Source: Aldehydirespirator sp028819505
GTDB lineage: Bacteria; Actinomycetota; Acidimicrobiia; Acidimicrobiales; Aldehydirespiratoraceae
Assembly (NCBI GenBank): GCA_965207755.1
Contig: OZ242297.1
Coordinates: 1,674,001 to 1,738,000 of the forward strand
DNA length: 64,000 bases
Direction of reading: 5' to 3'
Part shown: piece by piece, positions 1-9,263 of the stretch
Layout of the letters: each line of letters begins with the position of its first letter
How positions within the stretch are numbered: position 1 is the first letter of the stretch
Translations under genes and position numbers: made by a program
The notes under the pieces: model-generated
The model's database searches: none
Seen by the model: only the letters and a program-made list of their open reading frames with translations
What the model was told of the DNA's origin: nothing

Positions 1-2
1 AG

Positions 3-1874
3 CTCGGCTTCTCCAAGCTGTTCACCAACAAGGTGCTGGTCGAGGGTCTCGACGAGGCTGAGGGCTACGAATTCTGGAACGGCATCTTCGGTGCGGAATG
101 GCTTCGCAACTCCCACCTCTGGGACGTCCGCAGCTGGTCCAACCTGTGGATAGTCCGCGACGAGATGTGGGCCCTGCTGCTAATCGGCGGGGTCGCCGCC
201 CTGATGATCGGGACGTTCGAATTGACGTACTCCCGGCGCCCGTCTACGAATTTCTCGGGGTTGGCCGTCGCGGCAGGCGGCACCGTGTTGGCGCTGGTGG
301 GTCTGATCTACCTGCTGGCCCAGGACGGGACGACTTCCAACTGGATGGGCGGCATCCTCTTGGCGGCCGGGGTGCTGGTCAAGGTCGCCGGCTGGTGCCG
401 GTTCCGCTACGAGGAGCCGGACCGGTCCGAGCGCGGTACCTCGGCCCGGTGGTGGCAGTACCTGATCAGCGGCATCGCGGCCCTGGGCGTCGCCATGATC
501 ATCGCGGTGGTCATGGACGCCACCGACTCCTCCCAGCTGGGCTTCCTGAGTGGACCGTTCGGCAAGTTCGTGTTCGCGCTGGGAATCGCCGCCGTCGGAG
601 TGCTGGCCGTCGTGGCGGCCCTGGGACGCCTCACCCCCGGATACCCCATGCTCGGGGCGGTGCTCGTCGCCCTGCCGACGATCAGCTTCCTGATAACGGT
701 GCAGGCCGCCCGTGTAATCCTGTTCGGCGGGCTCGCGCTCCTGGGGATAATGCTGCTCTGGTCGACCGCCCGGCGAGTGCAGCCCGCGGTGATGGTCTCT
801 CTGGCCATCTCGGCGGCGATCGTCGTCTTGGCGTTCTTCATCCAGGCTGAATCGGCGTCACGCAAGCTGCGGGTCGAGTTGTTCACGGTGCTGTTGCTGG
901 TGGCCCTGTTGCTGGCAGCCTCGGCAGTGGCCCGCTATCTGAGTGCTGTCCGCGTCACGGCACCTCCGCCCCCGCAGTTCGGTCGCTGGATGCACGTCTG
1001 CGCCGCCTCGGGCGTGGCAGCCTTCGTTGTCTTCGCCGTGATCGAACTGGCAGACGGCGATGGGATCCTCTACGCCGTGCTGACCGGCGCGGCCAAGGGG
1101 GGCATCGTGGCGTTCGTGGCGTATGCCGTGGGGACCGTCGGACGCACCTTGATGACTGACGATGAGGGGGTCGGACGGGCCCTGGTCACGGTAGGCATCG
1201 GGGCGGTGATGCTCAGCGTCGCCACCCGGTTGATGTTCGTGACCGGCAGCGAACTGGAGACGATCTGCACCGTGGGCACCGATGGCGAGATGAGGTGCCC
1301 GCAGACGCAGTTCGGTGTGGTCGTGCTGTCGTTCCTGGTCTTTGCGGCCATCGGTTCGTGGCTCCTGATGCGCACGCAGTTCGGCAGCTGGATAATGGCT
1401 GTGGGCGGCAACAAGGAGGCGGCCCGCTCCGTGGGAGTGCCGGCGGCGCGCACCAAGACCACGCTGTTCATGATGGTGTCGGGGGCGGCATGGATCACCG
1501 GGATGCTGATCGCCTTCCGGCTCACCGCGGTGCAGGCCAACGTGGGCGACGGCAACGAGTTCCGCTACATCATCGTGGCGGTGGTGGGCGGGAACCTACT
1601 CACCGGCGGCTACGGATCGGCGCTCGGCGCCGGGATCGGCGCGGTGATCTGGGGAATGATCTCCCAGGGCATCGGCTTCGCCCAATGGAACAGCGACTGG
1701 CGGTTCCTGGTGTTGGGGGCCCTGCTGCTGGTGGCGGTGATGGTCAACAACTACGTGCGGGGCCGGGCCGAGAAGGCGCCGACGGCATCCGGTGCCACCA
1801 GACCCGACAGGGCCGAGATCACCATAGTCGTGCCTGCTGAGCCGGCTAAGGGCGCAAAGGAGGAACAGCAATGA
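3..1874 (+). CDS. ABC-type sugar (inositol-type) transporter permease, 5' end missing
   Basis: Inner-membrane permease of a ribose/xylose/inositol-class ABC importer. The frame is open from the left edge, so the N-terminus lies outside the window. Over 613 visible residues there are many hydrophobic segments, and the C-terminal third (GGNLLTGGYGSALGAGIGA, then a long membrane span) is typical of the RbsC/XylH/FrcC family. It is much longer than the usual ~330 residues, resembling the elongated XylH-type permeases. The stop codon overlaps the ATP-binding gene start (ATGA), indicating translational coupling. The position before iolC and iolD suggests inositol or an inositol derivative as substrate; the solute-binding protein is expected to the left. 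Substrate is inferred from context only. Confidence 0.85.
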   Translation, partial: LGFSKLFTNKVLVEGLDEAEGYEFWNGIFGAEWLRNSHLWDVRSWSNLWIVRDEMWALLLIGGVAALMIGTFELTYSRRPSTNFSGLAVAAGGTVLALVGLIYLLAQDGTTSNWMGGILLAAGVLVKVAGWCRFRYEEPDRSERGTSARWWQYLISGIAALGVAMIIAVVMDATDSSQLGFLSGPFGKFVFALGIAAVGVLAVVAALGRLTPGYPMLGAVLVALPTISFLITVQAARVILFGGLALLGIMLLWSTARRVQPAVMVSLAISAAIVVLAFFIQAESASRKLRVELFTVLLLVALLLAASAVARYLSAVRVTAPPPPQFGRWMHVCAASGVAAFVVFAVIELADGDGILYAVLTGAAKGGIVAFVAYAVGTVGRTLMTDDEGVGRALVTVGIGAVMLSVATRLMFVTGSELETICTVGTDGEMRCPQTQFGVVVLSFLVFAAIGSWLLMRTQFGSWIMAVGGNKEAARSVGVPAARTKTTLFMMVSGAAWITGMLIAFRLTAVQANVGDGNEFRYIIVAVVGGNLLTGGYGSALGAGIGAVIWGMISQGIGFAQWNSDWRFLVLGALLLVAVMVNNYVRGRAEKAPTASGATRPDRAEITIVVPAEPAKGAKEEQQ

Positions 1875-2656
1875 GCACCGACTTCCTCGAGCTGAGGAAC
1901 ATCTCCAAGTTCTACGGGAACATAATCGCCCTCACCGGTGTCACCACGACGGTGAATCCCGGCGAGGTGACGTGCGTGCTCGGCGACAACGGCGCCGGCA
2001 AGTCGACGTTCATCAAGATCCTGGCCGGCGTGCACCAGCACGACGAGGGCGAGCTGGTCCTCGAGGGTTCCAAGGTCCGGTTCGCTCATCCCCGGGAGGC
2101 GCTCGCCGCGGGCATCGCCACCGTGTACCAGGATCTGGCCATGGTGCCGCTGATGTCGGTGTGGCGGAACTTCTTCCTGGGCCAGGAGCCCAAGACCGGC
2201 ATGTGGCCGTTCCGTCAGATCGACATCGACAAGGCCAAGATGATCGCCAAGGAAGAGATGGCCAAGATGGGCATCGACATCCGCGACACCGAGCAGAGCG
2301 TGGGCACCCTCTCGGGTGGCGAGCGCCAGTCGGTGGCCATCGCCAGGGCCAGCTACTTCGGCGCCCGGGTGCTGATCCTCGACGAGCCCACCTCCGCGCT
2401 GGGCGTGAAGCAGTCCGGAGTGGTGCTGCGCCGCATCGTGGAGGCCCGGGACCAGGGGCTGGCCGTGATCTTCATCACCCACAATCCCAACCACGCCTAT
2501 CCGGTCGGCGACCGGTTCGTGATCCTCCAGCGGGGCCAGTCCCTGGGCAACTGGGCAAAGGACGAGCTGTCGCAGGGCGAGCTGACCCAGTTGATGGCCG
2601 GCGGCGCCGAGTTGGAGGAACTCCAGCACGAGCTGGCCGAGGCCGGCTCGAACTGA
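1871..2656 (+). CDS. Sugar ABC transporter ATP-binding protein (single-domain FrcA type)
   Basis: Cytoplasmic ATPase of the importer, 261 residues with one ABC domain: Walker A GDNGAGKST (residues 38-46), signature LSGGERQ (147-153), Walker B LILDEPTSAL (about 168-177), and a switch histidine in FITHNPNH. Most ribose-type importers use a fused two-domain ATPase of about 500 residues; the single-domain form matches the fructose/inositol FrcA subgroup. Its start overlaps the permease stop by four bases. A copy of dispersed repeat family A begins directly after its stop codon. Family assignment is firm; substrate is inferred from the iol genes downstream. Confidence 0.92.
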   Translation: MSTDFLELRNISKFYGNIIALTGVTTTVNPGEVTCVLGDNGAGKSTFIKILAGVHQHDEGELVLEGSKVRFAHPREALAAGIATVYQDLAMVPLMSVWRNFFLGQEPKTGMWPFRQIDIDKAKMIAKEEMAKMGIDIRDTEQSVGTLSGGERQSVAIARASYFGARVLILDEPTSALGVKQSGVVLRRIVEARDQGLAVIFITHNPNHAYPVGDRFVILQRGQSLGNWAKDELSQGELTQLMAGGAELEELQHELAEAGSN

Positions 2657-2758
2657 CAGGCCGAGCGGGTGGGCGGCGACTCGTGAGCACTCCGGCGATG
2701 CGTTCAGCGAGGCCGTGGCCCGAGCGGCCCTTGAGCGCAGCGAACAAGAGCGGGAGAC
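2657..2758 (+). repeat. Dispersed post-stop repeat, family A, copy 1
   Basis: Begins 2 nt after the ATPase stop with GGCCGAGCGG, followed about 40 nt later by the core GCGAGGCCGTGGCCCGAGCG and the tail AGCGAACAAGAGCGGGAG. Three further copies lie at 6108, 23545 and 55441 (minus strand), each just after a stop codon and in the orientation of the upstream gene. The rest of the 2657-2875 gap shows nothing else recognisable. Confidence 0.85.
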
Positions 2759-2875
2759 GCGACGCTGCACTGCGTGTCGGCTTCGCCTGCCTGCGCCCGT
2801 TCCAAGAGTGATCGGTCGCTGCCTGACGGTTGTCGTCGACTCGACGGGGACGGCCGATTCCTTCCCCCGAGACGG

Positions 2876-3913
2876 ATGACCGGGTTGGAGCTCCTGACCG
2901 TCGGCCGCGTCAGCGTCGACCTATACCCGCAGCAGAGCGGGGTGCCCCTGAGCGGGGTGTCGTCGTTCGCCAAGTCGATCGGCGGATCGCCCACCAACGT
3001 GGCGGTGGCCGCGGCCCGGCTGGGCCGGCGGGCGGCCGTGGTCACCCGGGTCGGTGACGACGGCTTCGGCGAGTACATCCGCACCGCCCTAGCCGAGCGC
3101 TTCGGGGTGGTCGACGACTACGTGACGGTGGACCCGAAGCTGCGCACCGCGCTGGCCTTCTGCGCGCTGGACCCGCCGACCGACCCGCCACTGCTGTTCT
3201 ACCGGGAGCCGCGCGGCCCGGACATGAACCTCACCACCGGTGACATCCCCGAGGAGGCCTACGCCGTGCCCGTGCTGTGGGTTACCGGCTCGCGCTTCGC
3301 GCAGGAGCCTTCGCGCACAGCGATCCGGTCCACACTCGAGAGGCGCGCCCGGGCCGGGCACACCGTGCTCGACCTGGACTACCGGCCTAGCTTCTGGTCG
3401 TCGCCCGACGAGGCGGCCGAGCACATCGGCGCCGCCGTCGACCACGCCACGGTGGCGGTGGGCAACCGGACCGAGTGCGAGATCGCGGTGGGCGCCACCG
3501 ATCCCGACCGGGCCGCCGACCGGCTGCTCGACCGGGGCGTGTCGCTGGCGGTGGTGAAGATGGGGGCCGATGGCGTGCTGGTGGCCACGCCGGAGGGCCG
3601 GTCCAGCGTCCAGCCGGTGCCGGTTGAGGTGGTTTGCGGGCTCGGCGCGGGCGACGCCTTCGGCGGTGCGCTGGCCGACGGCCTGCTGGCCGGCCTAGAC
3701 CCCGTCGAGATGGTCACCAGGGCCAATGCGGCCGGCGCGATCGTGGCCGGCCGGCTGACATGCGCCGACGCCATGCCCACCACGGCCGAGATCGATGCCG
3801 TGCTCGCCGGCGGGGGCGCACCCCCACCCCACAGAGCCGCAACCGTGCCCACCACCGGCGAGAGCGATGCCGTGCTCGCCGGCGAGGATCCGTCCGAGGC
3901 CGAGGACGCATGA
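2876..3913 (+). CDS. iolC: 5-dehydro-2-deoxygluconokinase (PfkB family)
   Basis: Phosphorylates 2-deoxy-5-keto-gluconate in the inositol degradation pathway. The 345-residue protein starts with a PfkB nucleoside-kinase fold: VGRVSVDLYPQQSG near the N-terminus, the GG-rich motif SIGGSPTNVAVAAARLGR, and the catalytic GLGAGDAFGG near residue 255. The ATG at 2876 was chosen because PfkB homology starts there; the open frame upstream crosses the repeat region. Its C-terminus carries a 2-copy, 72-bp-period duplication (PTTAEIDAVLAG, then PTTGESDAVLAG). The stop overlaps the next start (ATGA). Confident on family; iolC identity rests on context and overall similarity. Confidence 0.85.
   Translation: MTGLELLTVGRVSVDLYPQQSGVPLSGVSSFAKSIGGSPTNVAVAAARLGRRAAVVTRVGDDGFGEYIRTALAERFGVVDDYVTVDPKLRTALAFCALDPPTDPPLLFYREPRGPDMNLTTGDIPEEAYAVPVLWVTGSRFAQEPSRTAIRSTLERRARAGHTVLDLDYRPSFWSSPDEAAEHIGAAVDHATVAVGNRTECEIAVGATDPDRAADRLLDRGVSLAVVKMGADGVLVATPEGRSSVQPVPVEVVCGLGAGDAFGGALADGLLAGLDPVEMVTRANAAGAIVAGRLTCADAMPTTAEIDAVLAGGGAPPPHRAATVPTTGESDAVLAGEDPSEAEDA
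3776..3884 (+). repeat. Duplication at the iolC 3' end (72-bp period, 2 copies)
   Basis: A 37-nt block encoding PTT-E-DAVLAG starts at 3776 and again at 3848. It lies beyond the catalytic core, so it lengthens the C-terminal tail without touching the active site. Confidence 0.8.
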
Positions 3914-4866
3914 GCGCGACCGGGCTGTGGCGCGTCTGGATCGACCGGCAGCCGCCGCCGGAGATCGAGGTCCCGGCCGGCATCGAACTGACCGGCGACC
4001 TTGCCGAGGCCGACGGCGCGGTGGTCGGCGCGGACCGCTACTGGAACGCCGAGGCCTGCCGGCGCCTGCCCAGGCTCAAGGTGGTGGCCCGGGCCGGCAT
4101 CGGCTACGACAACGTGGAGGTGGCCGAGTGCGCCGCAGCCGGCGTGGCCGCCTGCAACGCGCCCGACGCGCCCACCGTGTCCACCGCCGAGCACGCCCTG
4201 GCCCTGCTGCTGGCCGTGTCCAAGAGGATCAAGGTCTCCGAGAGGCGGCTCGGGTCCGGCCTCGGCGACTACCGGGCCGGCCACCGGGCCCTGGAGCTTC
4301 AGGGCCGGACACTGGGACTGCTCGGCTGCGGGCGCATCGGCAGCCGGGTGGGGCGTTACACCGCCGCCCTCGGCATGAGGGTGCTGGTACACGATCCGTA
4401 TCTGGACCACGTCCGGGTGGCGGAAGTGGGCGAGCCTGTGGACCTCGCCGGCCTCTGGCGCCGCAGCGACGCGATCTCGCTGCACGCCCCCGCGACTGAG
4501 GCCACCCGCCACATTGTCGACGCCGGCGCCATCGCTGCCATGCGGCCGGGAGTCATTATCGTCAACTGTGCCCGGGGCTCGTTGATCGACCACGAAGCCC
4601 TGCTCGCCGGGCTGGAGAAGGGCCGCATCGCCGGCGCAGGCCTCGACGTGACCGAGCCCGAGCCGTTGCCGGTCGGCCATCCGCTGCTGGGGCGCGACGA
4701 TGTGATCGTCACGCCGCACGTCGCCTCGTCGACCACCGCGGGAATGGTCAGGCTGCTCGGCCAGGCGCTGGGCCAGGCAGCCGAATGGCTGCGGGGCGGG
4801 ACACCCGAGCATCTGCTCGATCCGGCCGCCGCCGATCCGGCCGTGGACCGGAGGGGGCCACGATGA
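3910..4866 (+). CDS. D-isomer-specific 2-hydroxyacid dehydrogenase
   Basis: NAD-dependent oxidoreductase of the phosphoglycerate/glycerate dehydrogenase family, 318 residues. Visible features: substrate-domain motif VVARAGIGYDNV, nucleotide-binding GLLGCGRIGSRVGR, catalytic Arg in NCARGSLIDH, Glu in LDVTEPEPLP and catalytic His in VTPHVAS. It overlaps iolC by four bases and is thus translationally coupled. The substrate is unknown; it may reduce or oxidise an acid side-product of inositol or O-methylinositol breakdown. A second, distinct member of the family lies at 16089-17009 on the other strand. Confidence 0.88.
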   Translation: MSATGLWRVWIDRQPPPEIEVPAGIELTGDLAEADGAVVGADRYWNAEACRRLPRLKVVARAGIGYDNVEVAECAAAGVAACNAPDAPTVSTAEHALALLLAVSKRIKVSERRLGSGLGDYRAGHRALELQGRTLGLLGCGRIGSRVGRYTAALGMRVLVHDPYLDHVRVAEVGEPVDLAGLWRRSDAISLHAPATEATRHIVDAGAIAAMRPGVIIVNCARGSLIDHEALLAGLEKGRIAGAGLDVTEPEPLPVGHPLLGRDDVIVTPHVASSTTAGMVRLLGQALGQAAEWLRGGTPEHLLDPAAADPAVDRRGPR

Positions 4867-4927
4867 TCCCGCACCTTCCACCCTTCCGGGCGCGGGCCCG
4901 ATCCGCCAAGGTTCGCCGGAGGCCACG

Positions 4928-6103
4928 TTGACCAGGAGCCGGCGCATCGGCATGGCCGTGATCGGCTTCGGCTGGATGGGTCAGGCCCACGCCCGGTCCT
5001 ACGCGCGCCTGCCCATGATCTTCGACGGGCTCGGGTACCGCGCCGACCTGACGGTGTGCGCCGACACGCTGGCAGAGCGACGGGCCGTCGCTGAGCGGGA
5101 CTTCGGCTTTCGCGAGGTCACCGAGGACTGGCGGGTGGCGGTCGACCACCCCGACGTGGACGTGGTCGTGATCTGCGCGCCCAACATGGTGCACTGCGAG
5201 CTGGTCGGGGCGGCCGCCGCGTCGGGCAGGCACGTGTTCTGCGAGAAGCCAGTCGGGGGCACACCGGAGCAGACGGCCCGGGCCGAGAAGGCCTGCCGCG
5301 ACGCGGGCGTCATCACCGGGGTCGGCTACAACTACCGGTTCGTGCCGCTGGTGCAGCACGCCCGCAACCTGATCGAGGCCGGGGAGCTGGGCCAGATCAC
5401 CAACTACCGGGGCCGCTTCTTCTCGATGTACGGCGCCGATCCGCTCGGCCTGCTCAGTTGGCGCTTCCTGATCGACCAGGCCGGGCACGGCGTCAGCACC
5501 GACATCCTCAGCCACGCCATCGACCTGGCCATGATGCTCAACGGCCCGATCGTGCGGGTGGTCGGCACCGGCGAGACGTTCATCAAGGAGCGCCCCTTGC
5601 CGTCCGCGTCGGGCACCCACTACGACCGGGGAGCGCCGGGCGACCCCGTCGGCGTGGTCACCAACGAGGACTACTTCGGCGCCATGGTCGTGTTCGCCAA
5701 CGGCAGCCGCGGCACCTTCGAGACGAGCCGCACGATGGTGGGCCCGCAGAGCCAGATGGCCTTCGACGTCCACGGCACCGACGGCGCGCTCAGCTGGAAT
5801 TTCGAGACCATGAACCAGATGCGGCTCTTCAACATCATCGAGGGCGACCGGGGCTACACCACCGTCTACGCCGGCGAACGCCACCCGTATCACGCAGGCT
5901 TCGTTCCCGGCGAGGCCAACTCGATCGGGTTCGAGGACGTGGTGACCATCCAGGACCACGAATTCCTGGCCGCTGTGGCCGAGGGACGGCCCCATTCGGC
6001 GGGGATGGAGCAGGCGCTGGAGTATGTGAGCGTGCAGGCCGCGCTGCTGCGAAGCTGGGAGACCGGCGCCTGGACGGACGTCGTCTCGGTAAGGATCGAC
6101 TGA
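4928..6103 (+). CDS. Gfo/Idh/MocA-family dehydrogenase (inositol-dehydrogenase-like)
   Basis: NAD(P)-dependent oxidoreductase of 391 residues: Rossmann motif VIGFGWMGQAHARS at the N-terminus, EKPVGG near residue 105, and the C-terminal substrate domain with TNEDYFGAMVVFANGS. The TTG at 4928 is preceded by a good ribosome site (CGGAGG, 6 nt upstream), which decides the start. The length and cluster position fit a second inositol-isomer or amino-/methyl-inositol dehydrogenase in the manner of MocA or IolW, beside the iolG homologue at 11071. Exact substrate cannot be read from the sequence. Family A copy 2 follows the stop. Confidence 0.85.
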   Translation: MTRSRRIGMAVIGFGWMGQAHARSYARLPMIFDGLGYRADLTVCADTLAERRAVAERDFGFREVTEDWRVAVDHPDVDVVVICAPNMVHCELVGAAAASGRHVFCEKPVGGTPEQTARAEKACRDAGVITGVGYNYRFVPLVQHARNLIEAGELGQITNYRGRFFSMYGADPLGLLSWRFLIDQAGHGVSTDILSHAIDLAMMLNGPIVRVVGTGETFIKERPLPSASGTHYDRGAPGDPVGVVTNEDYFGAMVVFANGSRGTFETSRTMVGPQSQMAFDVHGTDGALSWNFETMNQMRLFNIIEGDRGYTTVYAGERHPYHAGFVPGEANSIGFEDVVTIQDHEFLAAVAEGRPHSAGMEQALEYVSVQAALLRSWETGAWTDVVSVRID

Positions 6104-6107
6104 GGGA

Positions 6108-6206
6108 GGCCGAGCGGATTGGCGGAAGCAATGACGGAAGTCAGCGAGACGCTGAGCGAGGCCGTGGCCCGAGCGGCCCGTGAGCGCCAGCGAACAAGAG
6201 CGGGAG
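6108..6206 (+). repeat. Dispersed post-stop repeat, family A, copy 2
   Basis: Starts 4 nt after the Gfo/Idh stop codon with GGCCGAGCGG; the core GCGAGGCCGTGGCCCGAGCG and tail AGCGAACAAGAGCGGGAG match copy 1 almost exactly, while the ~40-nt segment between is divergent. The remaining 100 nt to iolD hold only a leader with the purine-rich GGGGAGAGG before the ATG. Confidence 0.85.
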
Positions 6207-6305
6207 ACAGGGTGCAGCCAGCCATCGAAGCTGCCACCAAAGGGACGCAGCACGCTCGATGCCGGCGCGTGTGCTAGTGGCCGCGAGGCCGGGGAGAGGT
6301 AGGCC

Positions 6306-8204
6306 ATGGAGACGGTAAGGCTCACTACTTCGGGGGCGGTGGTCCGCTATCTCGCAGCCCAGCGCATCGAGGTCGACGGCGAGACCGTGCCGCTGTTCGC
6401 GGGCGTGTTCGCCATCTTCGGCCACGGCAACGTCACCTGCCTGGGCCATGAGCTCGAGCAGGCTCAGGACGTTCTGCCCACCTGGAGGGGGCAGAACGAG
6501 CAGGGCATGGCCCTGGCCGCCTGCGGCTTCACCCGGGCCCACAAGCGGCGCCGGATCATGGTGGCCACCAGCTCGATCGGGCCGGGCGCCACCAACATGG
6601 TGACCGCGGCCGCGGTGGCGCTGGCCAACCGGCTGCCGCTGCTGCTGCTGGCCGGAGACACTTTCGAGCATCGCGTCGTAGACCCGGTGCTGCAGCAGGT
6701 GGAGCACTTCGGTTCCCCCACCACGACCGTCAACGACGCCTTCCGGGCCGTGGTGCGCTTCTGGGACCGGATCACCGCACCCGAGCAGATCGTGCACTCG
6801 CTGCCGCACGCCGTCCACACCATGCTCGATCCGGGCGACTGCGGTCCGGCCTTCATCGGGCTGCCCCAGGACGTGCAGGGCGACGCCTACGACTATCCGG
6901 CCCGCTTCTTCGCCGACACCGTGCACGAGATCCGCCGGCCCAGGCCCGACCGGGGCGAACTGCGCAGGGCCGCGGAGGCGCTGGCCGGCGCGCAGCGCCC
7001 GCTGATCATCGCCGGCGGCGGAGTGCGCTGGTCGCTGGCCGAGGAGCAGCTCGCCGCCTTCGCCGAGGCTCACGGGATCCCGGTGGTCGAGACCACCGCG
7101 GGCCGCACCTCGCTGCCCGCTCACCACCCCCTCAACTGCGGACCGGTCGGTGTGACCGGCTGCGTCTCGGGCAACGCCATGGCGGCGGAGGCCGATGTGG
7201 TGCTGGCGGTGGGCACCCGTCTCGGGGACTTCGTCACCGGCTCATGGACTGTGTTCTCCGACGAGGCCGCCCGCATCATCGGGCTGAACGCGGCCCGCTT
7301 CGACGCGGTCAAGCACCGGTCGGTTCCGCTGGTGGCCGACGCCAGGGAAGGGCTGGCCGAACTGGGTGCGGCCGTCGGCGACTACCGGGCGCCGCAGTCC
7401 TGGTCGGTGAGGGCCGCCTCGGAGACGGCCCAGTACCATGCCTACATCGACAAGATCGCCGCTCCGGTGACGCTGGGATCCTCGGGCGCCGGCAACGGCG
7501 ACGCCTCCGCCGAGGACCTCCCCACCTACGCGCAGGTCGTCGGAGCGGTCGACCGGGCGGCTGGCACGTCCACCTACGTGGTCACCGCCGCGGGGGGCTT
7601 CCCCGGCGAGTTGATCAGCGGGTGGCGCTCGCAGGGCGTCCACTCTTTCGACTGCGAGTACGGCTACTCGTGCATGGGGTACGAGATCTCGGGGGCCTGG
7701 GGAGCGAAGATGGCCATGCCCGACCGCGAGGTGATCGCCCTGGTCGGCGACGGCTCGTACCTGATGATGAACAGCGACCTGTACAGCACGGTGCTGTCGG
7801 GGCACAAGCTCATCGTCATCGTCTGCGACAACGGCGGCTTCGCCATCATCGACCGTCTCCAGGTCAACGTGGGCGGGGTGTCGTTCAACAACTTCATGTC
7901 GGACTGCCGCACCGACCGCACCGACGGCGCCGACGTCGTCGAGGTGGACTTCGCGGCTCACGCGGCCTCGATGGGCTGCGGCGCCGAGACGGTGCGCACG
8001 GTGGCCGAGCTAGAGGCGGCCATCGAGCGGGCAAGGGAGGCTGATCGCACCTACGTCATCGCGCTCAAGACGCATCCGACTTCCTGGACCGAAGGCGGCG
8101 CCTTCTGGGAGGTCGGCGTGCCCGGGGTGAGCACCGTCGGCGCCGTGCTCGAGGCCCGCGCCGGCTTCGACGAGGCCCGTGCTTCCCAGCGGGTGGGCTG
8201 GTGA
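6306..8204 (+). CDS. iolD: 3D-(3,5/4)-trihydroxycyclohexane-1,2-dione hydrolase
   Basis: ThDP-dependent enzyme that opens the cyclohexane ring in inositol catabolism, 632 residues, matching the family length. Catalytic Glu in QNEQGMALAACGF (about residue 65); ThDP/Mg motif VGDGSYLMMNSDLYS near residue 480 with the downstream VCDNGGFAIIDRLQ. The ATG at 6306 follows a purine-rich leader. The protein ends ...ASQRVGW; its last codons and stop are the founder unit of the 54-bp tandem array that follows. iolD is the most diagnostic gene of the cluster and identifies the pathway. Confidence 0.95.
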   Translation: METVRLTTSGAVVRYLAAQRIEVDGETVPLFAGVFAIFGHGNVTCLGHELEQAQDVLPTWRGQNEQGMALAACGFTRAHKRRRIMVATSSIGPGATNMVTAAAVALANRLPLLLLAGDTFEHRVVDPVLQQVEHFGSPTTTVNDAFRAVVRFWDRITAPEQIVHSLPHAVHTMLDPGDCGPAFIGLPQDVQGDAYDYPARFFADTVHEIRRPRPDRGELRRAAEALAGAQRPLIIAGGGVRWSLAEEQLAAFAEAHGIPVVETTAGRTSLPAHHPLNCGPVGVTGCVSGNAMAAEADVVLAVGTRLGDFVTGSWTVFSDEAARIIGLNAARFDAVKHRSVPLVADAREGLAELGAAVGDYRAPQSWSVRAASETAQYHAYIDKIAAPVTLGSSGAGNGDASAEDLPTYAQVVGAVDRAAGTSTYVVTAAGGFPGELISGWRSQGVHSFDCEYGYSCMGYEISGAWGAKMAMPDREVIALVGDGSYLMMNSDLYSTVLSGHKLIVIVCDNGGFAIIDRLQVNVGGVSFNNFMSDCRTDRTDGADVVEVDFAAHAASMGCGAETVRTVAELEAAIERAREADRTYVIALKTHPTSWTEGGAFWEVGVPGVSTVGAVLEARAGFDEARASQRVGW

Positions 8205-8420
8205 GCGGCCCGCGGCGGCTTCGACGAGGCTCGTGCTTCCCAGCGGGTGGGCTGGTGAGCGGCCCGCGCCGGCTTCGACGAGGCCCGTGCTTCCCAGCGG
8301 GTGGGCTGGTGAGCGGCCCGCGCCGGCTTCGACGAGGCTCGTGCTTCCCAGCGGGTGGGCTGGTGAGCGGCGTGGCCGGCGTCCTGTCGGGGCCCGTGCA
8401 TCCCAGCGGGTGGGCTGGTG
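8155..8420 (+). repeat. 54-bp tandem array across the iolD stop / SDR start
   Basis: The block GTGCTTCCCAGCGGGTGGGC recurs at 8179, 8233, 8287 and 8341 (period exactly 54) and, with one change, at 8396 (period 55). Each unit holds CTGGTGA: its TGA is the iolD stop in unit 1, and its GTG is the SDR start in the last unit. The array is therefore multiplied copies of a stop/start overlap. Because 54 is divisible by three, the same stop recurs in the iolD frame. Confidence 0.95.
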
Positions 8421-9263
8421 ACTGATCCGGGCGCCTTCCACGGCGGCGTGGCCCTGGTCACGGGAGGCTCGCAGGGCCTCGGCTACGCAGTGGCGCAGCG
8501 GCTTGTCTCCGAGGGAGCGTCGGGCCTGCTGCTGGTCGGCCGAGACGGCGCCAAGGGCGAGGCCGCTGCGGCGTCGCTGCGAACCGAGCAGTGCCGGGCC
8601 GAGTTCCTGGCCGCCGACCTCGGCCACGCCGGCGGCTGCGAGCAGGTCCTCGCCGTGCTCGACGGCGGCTTCGGCGCCTGCCACAGCTTCGTCAACTGCG
8701 CGGCCATCACGGACCGCGGCACGGTCTGGGACACCACCCCCGATCTGTGGGACGCCATGCTGGCCGTCAACGTCAAGGCGCCGGGGTTGCTGAGCCAGGG
8801 AGTGGCGCGGATCATGGCCCGCGAGTCGATCGAGGGCACGATCGTGCTGATCGGTTCCATCGCGGGACGGGGCGGGCCGCCCAAACTGCTGCCTTACTCC
8901 ACGTCCAAAGGCGCTCTGGTGGCCATGACCCGCAACCTGGCCTTCTCGCTGATGCGCCACCGCATCCGCGTCAACCTGCTGTGTCCGGGATGGATGGACA
9001 CCCCCAACGAGGACGTCGTGCAGCGCACGTTCGACGGCGCCACCGACGGCTGGCTGGAGCGGGCCGAGGCTGAGATGCCTTTCGGACGGCTGGTCAAGCC
9101 GTCCGAGATCGCTCCAACCATCGTGCATCTGGCCACCTGCGACTCGGGGATGATGACCGGCGCGGTGGTGGAGTGGGACCAGACCGTGCTGGGCGCCGGC
9201 GATTCGGTGTTCCCCGGACCGGAGTTGGGACCCGAACCGGCAGATGCGGGGGCGCGGCTGTGA
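8418..9263 (+). CDS. Short-chain dehydrogenase/reductase
   Basis: Classical SDR of 281 residues: cofactor motif ALVTGGSQGLG (residues 12-22), NVKAPG region, catalytic Ser in IGSIAGRGG and YSTSK active-site motif, then PGWMDTPNED. It likely oxidises or reduces an inositol-derived ketone or alcohol, but the substrate is not readable. Its GTG start is part of the last degenerate unit of the 54-bp array, and its stop overlaps the following desaturase-Rieske gene (GTGA). The C-terminal tail of about 25 residues is longer than in typical SDRs. Confidence 0.88.
   Translation: MTDPGAFHGGVALVTGGSQGLGYAVAQRLVSEGASGLLLVGRDGAKGEAAAASLRTEQCRAEFLAADLGHAGGCEQVLAVLDGGFGACHSFVNCAAITDRGTVWDTTPDLWDAMLAVNVKAPGLLSQGVARIMARESIEGTIVLIGSIAGRGGPPKLLPYSTSKGALVAMTRNLAFSLMRHRIRVNLLCPGWMDTPNEDVVQRTFDGATDGWLERAEAEMPFGRLVKPSEIAPTIVHLATCDSGMMTGAVVEWDQTVLGAGDSVFPGPELGPEPADAGARL

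Noticed and set aside
8179..8421. 80-codon frame made of repeated LPSGWAGERPA units
   Set aside because: It is the 54-bp array read in another frame; no start signal and no conserved domain.
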